Part shown: positions 50,701-62,700 of the stretch, in pieces | How the letters are laid out: every line of letters begins with the position of its first letter | How positions within the stretch are numbered: position 1 is the stretch's first letter | Assembly: GCA_009760855.2 (NCBI GenBank) | Contig: WPIO01000135.1 | Span: 124,001-188,000, forward strand | Source of the DNA: Cristatella mucedo | Lineage: Eukaryota > Bryozoa > Phylactolaemata > Cristatellidae | Direction: 5' to 3' | DNA: 64,000 nucleotides | Position numbers and translations under genes: made by a program | The notes under the pieces: generated by a model | The model's database searches: none | What the model saw: the letters and a program-made list of their open reading frames with translations, nothing else | Told to the model about the DNA's origin: nothing

Positions 50701-53700
50701 GGCCAAGTCCGTTCTTCCACTTCACTTCTAGTGCATAACTAACAGCATACATATGTCATTAACCTCAGGTCATGTCCCAGCAACTTTCAAAAAAAGCTGT
50801 AGTCAGGCCACTTTTCAAGAAAGCGACACTAGACCAAGAGAACTTGAGCAACTATTGCCAAGTTTCCCTTCTACCATTTCTATCAAAGACGCCGGAACGA
50901 GTCGTAGCGGACGAGCTGAACTCATATATTGAAACTTCAAACCTTGCTAGTAAGTTCTAGTCTAGCTTTAGAGCTAATCACTCCCTAGAATCAGCATTGC
51001 TTAGGGTGTAAAACGACCTACTTAGGAATGCAAACATGGTTAGAGTAGCTCTGCTTGTTTTGCTCGATCTTTCGGCAGCTTTTGATACTATCAATCACCA
51101 AGTTCTTCTAGAGCGCCTCTCATCTCGCATGGCCATCACTGGCACTGCTCTGCAATGGTTCAGGTCTTATCTCAGTGGCAGACTCCGGAGTATTGACGTG
51201 AATGGACGAAGATCATCCAAGTTACCTCTGAAATATGGGGTACCTCAGGGGTCCGTGCTAGGTCCGGTTCTTTTCCCGGTTTTTACTCTTCCTCTTACTA
51301 ATGTGATTGCCAAGCACAATCTAGGCTTTTACTTCTATGCGGACGACAATTAGTTGTAACTTTGATCCCTCCCAGCCTTCGTGCAGTTCAAATTATCTCA
51401 ACGCCCTTGCTCCATGTATTTATGCCACGAACGGAAGCAAATTTTCCTAAATTAAATTATGATTAAACTAACTTACTAGTTATGTGAAAACAAAGTGTAA
51501 TTCGAAAATTGGAAAGGCTGACGCTCACAATCGGCTCTGCCAGCAAATCGCCTGTTGAATCTGAGCGAAATTGAGCTGCCATGTTCCAAAGTGACCTCTC
51601 GTTAGATGACCACATCAGCTCTACAATCAAGTCTACGTACTTTCAGCTACGTAACATTGCTAAAATTTGGGCTCGTTTAGATAAGGATACCACATCTAAG
51701 TTAGTCCATGCATCTGTGACATCCCGTCTTGACTTCTGTAACTCACTGCTTGCTGGAACACCTGCACGTGCAATCAGGTGCTTGCAGCCAGTACAAAACT
51801 CCGCAGCTTGGCTTGTCTGTCATGAGCATCGCAGTTGCCACATTACTCCACTTCTCGCCGATCTGCACTGGCTACCAGTCAAGCAACGCATCTACTTCGG
51901 CTACGTAACATTGCTAAAATTTGGGCTTGTTTAGATAAGGATACCACGTCTAAGCTGGTCCAGGCATTCGTGACATCCTGTCTTGACTTCTATAACTCAC
52001 TGCTTGCTGACCTAGCGGCATGTGCGACCAGGCGATTACAGCTGGTGCAAAACTCTGCAGCTAGGCTTGTTTTTCGTGAGCTACGCAGTTGCCACATCAC
52101 GCCACTTCTCATGGACCTGCACTGGCTACCAGTCAAGCAACGGATTGACTTCAAGGTTTTGTCGCTCACTTTTAGATCACTTCATTCTTTGGCTCCAGCC
52201 TATCTTTTTCAGATCTACTCCTTCACCAGGCCAAGCATCGTACCACCTGCTTTCTGGAATCCAACAGTTTAATAATACCTCGTACAAACCTCAAATCCGG
52301 TGGAGACCGTGCGTTTAGTTCGTATGCTCCCGAAGCCTGGAACTCACTTCCGACTTGCGTCAGAACATCCCCTGACTTGACCACATTACAAAAATATCTA
52401 AAAAACACACCTATTTAGGACAGCATTTAGTGGGTACTTGTGATTCGTCCTTTATGTGCTTATGCTTGCTGACACTGTGCTTGCTGCCACTCACCATACA
52501 TGCAAGCTGACCCTGTGCATGCCACCATGTTATTTATGTTGTTCATCAAGCATGACATTAATCACCATTCAATCACGTTTTTCTTTCCAGCAAATGTAAA
52601 GCGCCTAGAAAGAGATCGAGTTTTCTGAGGGTGCTTTATCAAGTGCATTATTATTATTGCTATTGTTCCACTTGTTATCTGCATTGAATTCTAATGGAGC
52701 GCTCGGGTGCTTTAGAGCTACAGTTGACCTGCAGCTCTAAAGCACACTGCTTCGCTCCGATGGAGAGCATGTCTCTCCTTCCTTTTCGTTGTTCGAAGAT
52801 CGGCATTAAGCAGCAATCTTTATTCTTGGAAACTGCTATCACATTTCTTTTAATTTGGGGTAATGTGCTGCTGGCACTTTGGAAGCCACGATGTGCGTTT
52901 TACCCATACCACAGACAATTCTTGTTTGCCCACTGCAGGAGACAATCGTAGACACTAAGGTTCTTTGGTCATAATATAAATGCAGCTCTTAAATAAAAAA
53001 ACTTTACCTGTTTTCTTTAAATGTACAGATTTTAGGCAGGACTTTAGCCACTAGCATTAGAATTTTTGGCTCAGCCGCTGAGAACATAACGTTCTATATA
53101 TAAGGCTGCACAATAAAAAGAATAACCGCATTCATGGAAAAAGTACGCGCCGTTGAACGCTGAAGGAGCAGCCTCTTTTATATAGCTGCAAAATTCTTAG
53201 CGGCTATCGCCGCCGCTTTCAGCAGGAAATAAAGGATTACCTTACGCGGAAATCAAACCCGCAACCTGGTTCGTGGATTGAGAGCACTTTAACACTCGTC
53301 TAAGACTGGGGGGTCGTTGCTACTTGCTGAAGTTCGGAGTAGCTAGAGCTGGATTTGAATTCTTACCATAATATCAAGTTTCCGTAGGAGCTCCGTAGGT
53401 CTACGCTAAGGCTCGCCTGACAATTCAAAGCTCGGCCTTCACCTCTACATCACACGGCCATCCAGCACGTGCAAGGCCGCATGTCTGCGTTTCTTCGAGC
53501 GTTTAAGTGAACTGGGTGCATACTGGAATGTTGCATAGGGGTATGGTGGGTACAACTGCTGAGGATGCCAATCTAATAATGGCTGTGCGTGTGCTGTCTA
53601 TCTGCAGATTCGCTGTCTTTTGTCTGTAGTGTCGTATGTCAAGGGTCTTGTGCAAATGCAAGGAGCTTGCACTTCACGACTCAGGTCAAAGGGTTGATTC

Positions 53701-56700
53701 CTGCGGTTGTAGAACATTCCCGGCCCCCCCGGAAGTCCCTCCCCGGACATTTCCCCCCTGGTGGACCTTAGGACGTTTCCCCTCCCCCCGGACATTTCCC
53801 CTTGGGGTAGGGCAAATTCCCTCTAGCCTACGTTGATGAATGTATAACAAAGAATGCAGATATATACAGTCGTCCCTTAGGGGGGCGGCGAATCGGTTCC
53901 AGACTCTGCCGCGATAGCTGAATTTCCGAGAAAGTACGATTGTTTATTTGCAAATTGATTATTTTCGTAACTGGAGCATTAAAATACCTGTTCAAGACTC
54001 TCTAATTTGGTTTTAAAATTATTAAAGCCCACCGGACATGAAAAACACTCTTTTAGTCACCATTACAACCGTATTACCCAAAAAATATATTAGACAAAGT
54101 AACAGACAATAAGACTTATTAGACGTTAAAAATATCATGTTAATATTAGCGTACATCTAGTTATACACACGCAGTTTTTTCACAAAACTACAAACTAATG
54201 AAAATAATGAAATTTGTTCGATGGTGATGAAGAGGTGTACTGCACGACAAAGAAGAGCAAGGCAACTGCTCTCAATGAGGCTGCACCAGACGTTAAAGAG
54301 TTTGTGGGGGTGCTCGCACAAATAGACCAACTGCTCAAACGTACAGTAATTTTAATTTTAATTGTGATGCAGCGGTGTCATTGACTCGGACAACCGCGTG
54401 CGCAATATCATTTTCACCAGTTCGATCAACTTTCTAATGAAAATATTTAAAAAAACGAGATAGAGTGAAGCAACAACAGTCGAAGCGCGAAGTGGCGTGG
54501 GATGATTGTATATATACATGATCAAATGAAGTTCACACTCTATTGAAGTAAAATCAACTCAGTATGAGCGGTGACTACGTAGCACGACCGACGGTGGCGG
54601 TACGGCCAGTGCAGCGGCGTCGGCGGCGGCGACGGCGGGGGTGGCGGCGGCGTCGGCGTCGGCGGCGGCATCGGTGGCTGCCGCGGCGGTGGCGAGGCAT
54701 TGGCGGCGGCGTCGGCGGCGGCGACGTCGGCGTCGGCGGTGGCGGTGGCGGCGGCGGCGGTCGACGCGCGACGCCCGGTGCAGAAACGACTGCGGGCGAC
54801 GGTGGTAGTGGTGAGGTTTGAACGGGCGGTAGCCAGCGGTACCGACGTCGTGAGGGGCGGCGGCGTCGGCGGCTGCCGAGTATACTGCCACGTGCTCGCG
54901 GTTGCTGCCGAGAGCGGCTGCTGCTGGCCGCTCGGGGCAGAACTTTGACCTTGCACTTGGTGGTCTGCCGAAAAGCAGGGCCCGCAGCGACCGCATTTCT
55001 AATGACTCTAACGTAGGAATATCTTATATATTATATAATATTTAATATTTTTACAATATAAGTAAAAAATACAGTTTATATCATGGCATTTCCACATGAG
55101 AGGGGAGAAAACTTCCTACATCAAGGGTGAAATGTCCTACTCCAGGGGGGGGGGGAAATGTCCTACCCCAGTGGAGGGAAATGTCCAGGGGAGAAATGTC
55201 CGTACCCCGATTCTTGAAGCGGGCAGCCCTTTATTTCCATCGCAAGGAAGTACAAGCCGCTTAAAGTTCTTCTGCCACTATATATATATACAACTTCTCG
55301 ATGGGCTTGTCCATATGTTTTACAGCTTTTTAGCTATTTGCAACCACTGAACAGCACTACCGAAGGGGCAAAAAGTTGAGGTATTGACAGCCGTATTTAA
55401 ATCCCAGATAAATAATCAAGAATAATGTTGTCGCTCTAGACCCAGTGACAAAGCTAACGTCCGCTAGAGACTAGAGAGCTTAAATCTCAGTAGATAGAAG
55501 AGCGGGTCCCTTATGACCTTGAGACTTAAGCATACACTAACTATAACGCAGAGATTCTAGTGATACATTGCAATGTGTACTTACCTAATTCAGTTTATCT
55601 AACATAGTGTGGTGTATAGTACCGCCTTTGGTGATATAAATCCTATTACCAATCTTTATTCCGTATGTCAGGTATAACAAGCCATTTAAAGTATCTTTCA
55701 TTGGTGGTTAAGGAATAATCGTGGAAAGCAGTGCTGCCAAATATTCTGTTCATTAGATACAGAGATTTTTTTAGAATCTTCTTATCATTATCTTGATGCT
55801 GTTTAAACTGATGAAATGGATTTATATTGCCATACAAAACCGTTTTCCTGTGACTATGACACACGTCATCACCGGCAAAAGTTCTTCAATAATGTGCAAA
55901 GAACCGTAAAAAGTGACGAGAAGCATCACTCGAGAAAGCTGCTTCCCACCACGCAGCTGAGCTCTTTAATTACTCTATCTAGATTAAATCTGTACGCTGC
56001 ACTAGAAACGAGGTTACTTTAGATAAGACACATTCATCTGGACCCACCAAAAAAGGCAACGCAATTTACTTGGGCTATCATCGTCGGCAGCAGAGTTAAA
56101 CCGAGAGGGACTACTTGGATGAGACGAAGAGCGTAACAATGCGCATCTCACGTGCTACCACGTGCGCACTAAAACTTTTCCGATTACTCCGGCCGTTCAA
56201 ATAGTTCTAAAGCCGCCTAGTATGGTGACGCTCGATTGCTCCTAACTCATCAAGGGCAAAATTTTCTTGAAAGTCAAGATTTAGATCATCAAGTTTCGGT
56301 CCTTAACCTGTCGCAATGCGATGCGAGAGCGAACTCGTAACATCGAGTCCTTTGGATTAGATTCATATTAGGCGACGTCGCCACGAACTCACTAAGATGC
56401 ATGACTGCGACCGTGGCCTCTCGAGCTCTGCCGCAAAGGGAGAAATTGACGCCGGCTTTCGGGCCGCAAATTTTCTAGGCAGCTAGAGTATTTTCACTTC
56501 TGCCGCTCATCGACCTTTGCATTAGGTGCGGCATCGATGACGGGACAGGACGCCTACTTTGACACCAGCTGCCCGACATCCGGACAGATTAGACTGCTCA
56601 GGCTGCTCAATAGAGATCAAGTTTCGGCATTCACTCTGACTGTCCAGGTCAGTGGCAGCCGACTGAGTGCATCATCCTACGAGTGGTGAGAAGACGCGTT

Positions 56701-59700
56701 TAGTCTTCGGTTGCCCTAGGTTGAATTTCGGTTGCAGGCCTTTGCAGAAGAGTCTAGGAGCATTTTTGCTACGGCGTACGTCTTTGTGAAAGTTGAATAC
56801 AGCGACGTTCGTCCTCCTATTATGTCGGTGCCTTCTTACTTTGCAACGATACCTGAGACCTCAGCAAAAGGCATGGTGGCGCTTACGGTTGCTGCCACAA
56901 CTGAGTTCACGGTAGGTCTGGCGAAAAGGATATAAGACTAAAGTAACAAAGGAAAGGCTTAGGTGCACAGTACAGGCTATCTGATTTATCAGGATCATAC
57001 ATTACGCCGCAGAAGAGCCGTGGAGGCTATCACTCCAGATTTCAGTGCCCAATAATTAATTGCCTGCCGTTGGACTCGAACTAACTGCACTCGTTATGAA
57101 ATGCAAGCACCTTGCTTGTAAAGTTGGACTGACTAGCCGGTAGAGAAATTGGGTGGCCCGTCGCGACATAATTATTCGAAAAATCATTTACCAGCATGTG
57201 TGAAAACATTCAAAGTGGCGAGCAATGAAGTGAAATGGTGCGAAATGCGGTACTGCATTCAAGTTGCAGTAAGGAAAACATGTTTGTAGCCATAGAGCGG
57301 GAGACAGTAGATTCATAAGATACAGTTCGTAATTGATCTGTTGTAGTGTGAACTTTAGAATCGAGCTAACGACTTGCATCCAGTGCTTCTACTTAGGTCT
57401 GGTCAGTACTTTTTTCGAATTGAATAACAAATAACGGACTGTCTTTCTTATCACCATGGAAGTCCTGAGATTGTATATTGGTGCATTTGGCAAGTTAAAT
57501 TGCGTCATCACTGCCATCCAGGCGTAATGGCGCGTGCGACATAATTCTGTAATGAGTTCAAATGACGGAGCTTTACCTCCATTGTTTCCCTAAATGGCAG
57601 GCTTCATTTCAAGCGCGATTAAAGAGCCAAGTAAGAGATTCCGTTTAGTTAGGGCGCTATATTGGTGCTTTAGTTTTATAATTAGCAGTATTACTAGTTG
57701 TCTGGGGTTAACGTATCCTGCTTACTGCTTTTCAAGACCTCAGGCCAAGGTCGCGGGTTCGATTTGACTCGTGCGCCGGGCTATCTTGCATTACCTCTGC
57801 AGGTGGTTTTGATGGTCTCTAAGGCTCTTCTGTCGCTTTACAAGAAGAAGCTGTTACATCAGCTAGTATTTATTTTTTATTTGTCTCCATATTTGATTCC
57901 ACAAATATATTTAGGCTGTGCGTGGCTTACACAATGGAAATTCTTTTGTTGGTCTCTCATAGTGCAAGCAAATTGGTGCGAAGTTGTTCTTCTACAGTTT
58001 TCATCTCATATTAACAAACTTAGAACCGGTTTCAGATGAAAATAACGGTTAAGACATGGCGTTTATCTACGCAGTAGTAATAGAGGACAGCTGTAAACAA
58101 AGCGCCCTGGTCAGCAGAGCGGTAAAGTTATCATCACTGTGCAAGAAATGAGTGAAGTAAGTTTTAACATCTTTCATCTGAATAGAGCAGCTAATTCCAC
58201 TAGAGTTGGGGCTGTCCGTTAAGGCGATTGACTATTGACATTAAGCGACAGTTCTCTCATCCGCCAAATGGACTTTTGAAGAGAACACTTGAGCTACTAA
58301 GATCACCTATAGAACTTTCGGCGACCAGCTACCGCAAGAATAGTGCTTGTGACCACTTGACTTGAAAACTATATTTTAAATATTACAGTCAAACGCTAGA
58401 TTGTCGTCAAGATTTCGAGTACTAGACGATTCAATAACAGCAGCGCACCACTAGGGTATTAATGGTAAGTAGAACTGTGCAAATGACTGTAGATGCCTTG
58501 TGCCTGGACCACGGCCACAAGAGACTGTTTTCAGACAACTGGCTACAGGTGTGCTGCATATTTCTTCTTAGGTGCAGGCATTGGACTAGTTTCTACCAAA
58601 ACACGATGCGAAACTGACTAATGGGCCGACGTAACTGAAGATTTTTGTGTTTTTGAGTTTCTGTGTAGACGATATTAGGAATTGATAATAATAATAATGA
58701 TAATGTACTTGATAAAGCGCCCTCAGAGAACTTAATCTCTTTCTTAAAGGAAATGCATTTGAAAAAAGGGAAATGCAATTGAATGGTAAGTAAAATCATG
58801 CTTGAAAAAAAATGAATAACATGGTTAGGGGTGACATGCACAGGGTCAGCATGCAAATGTGGTTAGTGGCAGCATGCACAGTGTCAGCAGAATATGGGCA
58901 TTTAACTGAGATTGTTCACAATTAGTAACCCATATAGTGCAAAAAAAACTATTGTCTCGAGAGCTGCTATTTCAATCAAAAAGCGATCCAGTCGTTCCTC
59001 CTTGCCATTTGTCTGACACCGCCTAACTGAAGGCAGGATATTCGTCCGCTGTCTAGGGCTTTGTAACTAAAGCTAGATTTCTGCTGCAATAAAAAGGAGG
59101 AGCTTCCAGGGATATTTTCATGCTTATGAAAAACCATTTTTTCAATCTGGGTTTGGGTCCTATGGTGAAGAATTGATGCATCTATGCCAATGATTTGATT
59201 GCTATTGTTATTTCGCTTACTTAGTTTGCAGGATACAGCACCCCATACATTCGCTAAGCCTCGCTGCAAACGATTACAGGCTATGCGACCGTCGTGAGAG
59301 CACCTTTTTATGAATTAAATTTGCTTTTTTACACGAGCTTGGCGGAGAATGAGTAGAAAACTAATTTTCTAATAAGTTTAAAAACTTACCTAGTTGACAG
59401 GGTACATCACTTGCTCCAGTCACTGAAATAGTGTCAATTCAGCGATATTATTTCCGACCAAAAGTATATTTGTTGAATAACTGTCAAAGGCATGAAAACT
59501 GCCATTAAAATGGAAGGCAAGAATCGGAATAGGAATTCAAAAGTATTATTTTTTTAATTTTTTACGGTGCACTACTAATTAATCGCACCGTTTACTCTCT
59601 AGAGTTATTGTTCAATATCCTATCAGATAACTTATAATATATTGCCATTCCGTTTTCATATACCTTTCAAAGTCCAAATTGCACTTGGCAATTGCTGGAA

Positions 59701-62700
59701 ATTCTAAACCAGAAATAGCACGACTGTACATAGTACATTTTTTAATATTCAACTCCATCTAATAAACCCTCAAAGATGAGATTTTCCGAGGTCATTTTGA
59801 GAATGGAGATGTTGCTCACGAGCCTCTGACTGACGCTAAGTCTTGGCTGTTTAGGAATCGATTGAGAGTTCTGGAAATCTAATAACATTATTCTTTCAAA
59901 TCATAAATTTTTGCTTTATTGGTGAAGGCTGATATTCTTGATATGCCCGACACTCTTTTTTAATTTAACTTCAAGTAAACGCCAGAATTTGTCTGAATGT
60001 GCAACACCGCGAATAGCGCTCGTGCGTTTCTCAGTGCGTTTAAGCCACATGACCAAGCAATTGATTGGATGCCAATCACACTACCTCTTTCAGGCTCAGC
60101 CAAAGCAGCATATTAAGCCTGGGCTACTGCCCTGCTGCTTTTTATCACTCCATGCATATCAAAAACGCACTATCAGTGAGCAAGGAATGTAGATCTTCGT
60201 CTAGCGGTCTGCCATTTTCGGACCGTTGTGTAGCTTACTTAAGCTCGACACCAAAACTGAAGAAATACCCCTTTGCAATGTCTAATGCAAGCATATTCTA
60301 TGGGTTTAGCAATGATAACAATAAAATAATTACATATTAAGCACGGTTTCATTTTGGCATGTTAAGCCGAAGATTCCTATACGCTAACCCACTCCTTTTA
60401 ATAAAGTTAATCTCTAAATAACTTGCAACAACCGTGTGGTACAAGCGGAGGTTCTACTTTAACCCTTTGCGATCATACTAAATGACTGCGTAATCTCTCG
60501 CATTTGCGAGGCCTTCTGACTAGAAGGAAACTAGATAAATGCAGGTCAGCCTGTGAGAAATGCTAGCTGCAGAATTTCAACAGTCTCACAGCATTACAGA
60601 AGGTACGCGAACGGCGCAGTACGTCTTTTGTGACGAAAGCAGTCACTTTGCCGATACATTTACATGTGAATTTACATAAGCTGTATTGTAAGTCTGGATC
60701 AAAACTGGATTTGTGAAACTATCCATAACCATCTTTTGTTCTTCAGCCTGCAAATATTACTTTTGAACTACATGACGTCAGTGGAGCGTTTTCGCTGTCT
60801 AACTACGTGTCATCAGGAACGGTCGATATTGTGGTGGCAGACGGCTCCAAGCTTGACCGAGAGCAATCTCCCAAAGTTATTTTAAACGTTAGAGCAATAT
60901 GCGCGGGCGGCGCCAGCAACTGGTCTACCGTTACCGTCTATCTCCAGGACCTAAACGACAACTATCCCAAGTTCAGCCAGATGGCGTACGAGTTCAATGT
61001 GTCTGAGTCAACGCCAGTAGGTCAAGTCGTAGGAGCTGTTGAGGCAACTGATCTGGATGCCGGTCTAAACGGACTACTTATGTACAGCATTGTGTACACC
61101 GAAAACAAAGCAGGAGCCCTGCTCTCGATAGATAGCTCCTCTGGAAACCTAACTGTACGGAGCAATCTCACCATTGGTTATGTGCCAGTCTATAAGATGA
61201 TGATTATGGCTACCGATCAAGGCATAGACAGGAAATTCAACGTGACATTTGTGCAAGTAAATGTGGCTAAAGATAATCTCAATCCGCCGAGATTTAGTCA
61301 ATACGCCTACTATGCTACGGTGTCTGATGGTAGCCTGGTTGGAGCAGTCGTTACGCAAGTGTCTGCAGCTGATGTGGATGTTGCTAGCGTTATACACTAC
61401 TACATCGTAAGGTCGGTGAATTATTTCGCCATCAATATGAGGTTAGTGCGTGGCAACAACGTTCTGAGTAGGGATGTATTCATAACATGATATATTAGCT
61501 TGTAGAAAAATCCCTAAGTGAAGCATTGTGCGATTAATAATTATAATAAGAACACATTTGCATAGCGCCTCACAGAACTTAATCTCTTTCTAGGCACTTC
61601 GCAGATGCTATATAGAAAGCATGACCGAGTGACTGATGGTAACATATGCAAGCAGCAGGCACTGTGTAAGCAGGTACCTACAGAAGAAGGACGAATTAAA
61701 AAGACCCATCAAATGCTTTAATAAGCCGATGTGTCTTAAGATTCTTTTTACAAGTTTTCATGTCAGGGACGTTTAACGTTCGTCGGTAATGAGTTCCAGA
61801 CCTTGGGACCATACGAAGATCCACCGCTTTCTTCTAAATCCTCTAAATAACTAAAATTAAATAACGCATCATCGCTTTCCTTCTATTATATTAGCTATAG
61901 TAACTTGTTCGATTGATTGTTCTATTATTTTACACTTTTAAATGTTTCTCATTATTCATTATATATATATATACATATATATATATATGGTGTTTAGGTT
62001 TAACCTAGACCGAGTTTTCACCAGAGATATAGATTATGGCAGGGGGAGGCGGGCAATGGTTGGGACATCAGATAGTTTTGAGTACATAGCTTATATTTTA
62101 ACTGCTAGCCACAAAAACCTTAATGCTGTGTCATAAGTGTCAGGATTACCAATGGATGTAGCCCGATTGTGCATGGCCATGAATGACCCAGCCATGACCC
62201 CCGGATTGTGATGTCACCCTGCCTAGAAACTCAATAGTAATAACCATAATAATAGAAAATGTGTAGTGCACCATAGGAGAACTAGGCACTTTGCATATGG
62301 TGAGAGGGAGATTGCTTATTGGTAGAGATAACGTGCACGGTGTCAGGCAGCACAGGCGCACACAATCAGGCAAGCAGAGAAAAATGCAAAAGGGATCGTG
62401 CAATTTCTGCGAGGAGCAAGTAATGTTAGCCTCTATTAAAGGGTCATCAATTTACGGGACTTAATGACTTCAGTCAGGAATGGTTCTAGACTTTAGGAGC
62501 ATGCGAAATGACGGCATGGTCGCCGAAGGATTTGATGTTATTTAGAGGAATTACCCAAGGACTTCAGTCGGAAAACACAATGGTACCATATGAAGCTTGC
62601 AAAATTCAGAAAGATATTCAAGGAGCATTGAAGGAACATTGAACATTGAAGGAACCTAAAAGGAAGGACATTGAAGGAACCTAAAAGCGAGTGACAGAAC

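Larger units (their letters stand above)
53730..55210. mobile_element. Foldback-like element with inverted ends built of subrepeats
   Basis: The left end (53735-53825) repeats GGACATTTCCCC-type units and contains CCTTGGGGTAGGGC. The right end (55095-55210) repeats the reverse complement (GGGGAAATGTCCTACCCCA, GGAGGGAAATGTCC, GGGGAGAAATGTCC). The termini can therefore pair over roughly 90 bp. The interior is AT-rich, with a GGC-rich block near its right side. No transposase was recognised, and no target duplication is evident. Confidence 0.6.

Noticed and set aside
53735-53820. GGGGAAATGTCC as a cluster of NF-kappaB sites
   Set aside because: The spacing within the motif does not match the usual 10-bp site, and the units make up inverted element ends.
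54540-54996. Minus-strand frames of about 140 codons and plus Arg/Gly-rich frames
   Set aside because: Low-complexity translation of the GGC-rich block; all frames stay open there because the repeat lacks stops.
55646-55864. 72-codon minus-strand frame with protein-like composition
   Set aside because: No recognisable family, it lies opposite to the cadherin gene within an intron, and has no splice or context support.
61407-61490. Cadherin reading continuing past 61406 (YFAINMR)
   Set aside because: It resembles an EC strand, but the GTAAGG donor at 61407 joins in phase to exon 12, which supplies a better F-x-M ... T-G segment. Kept as an alternative only.
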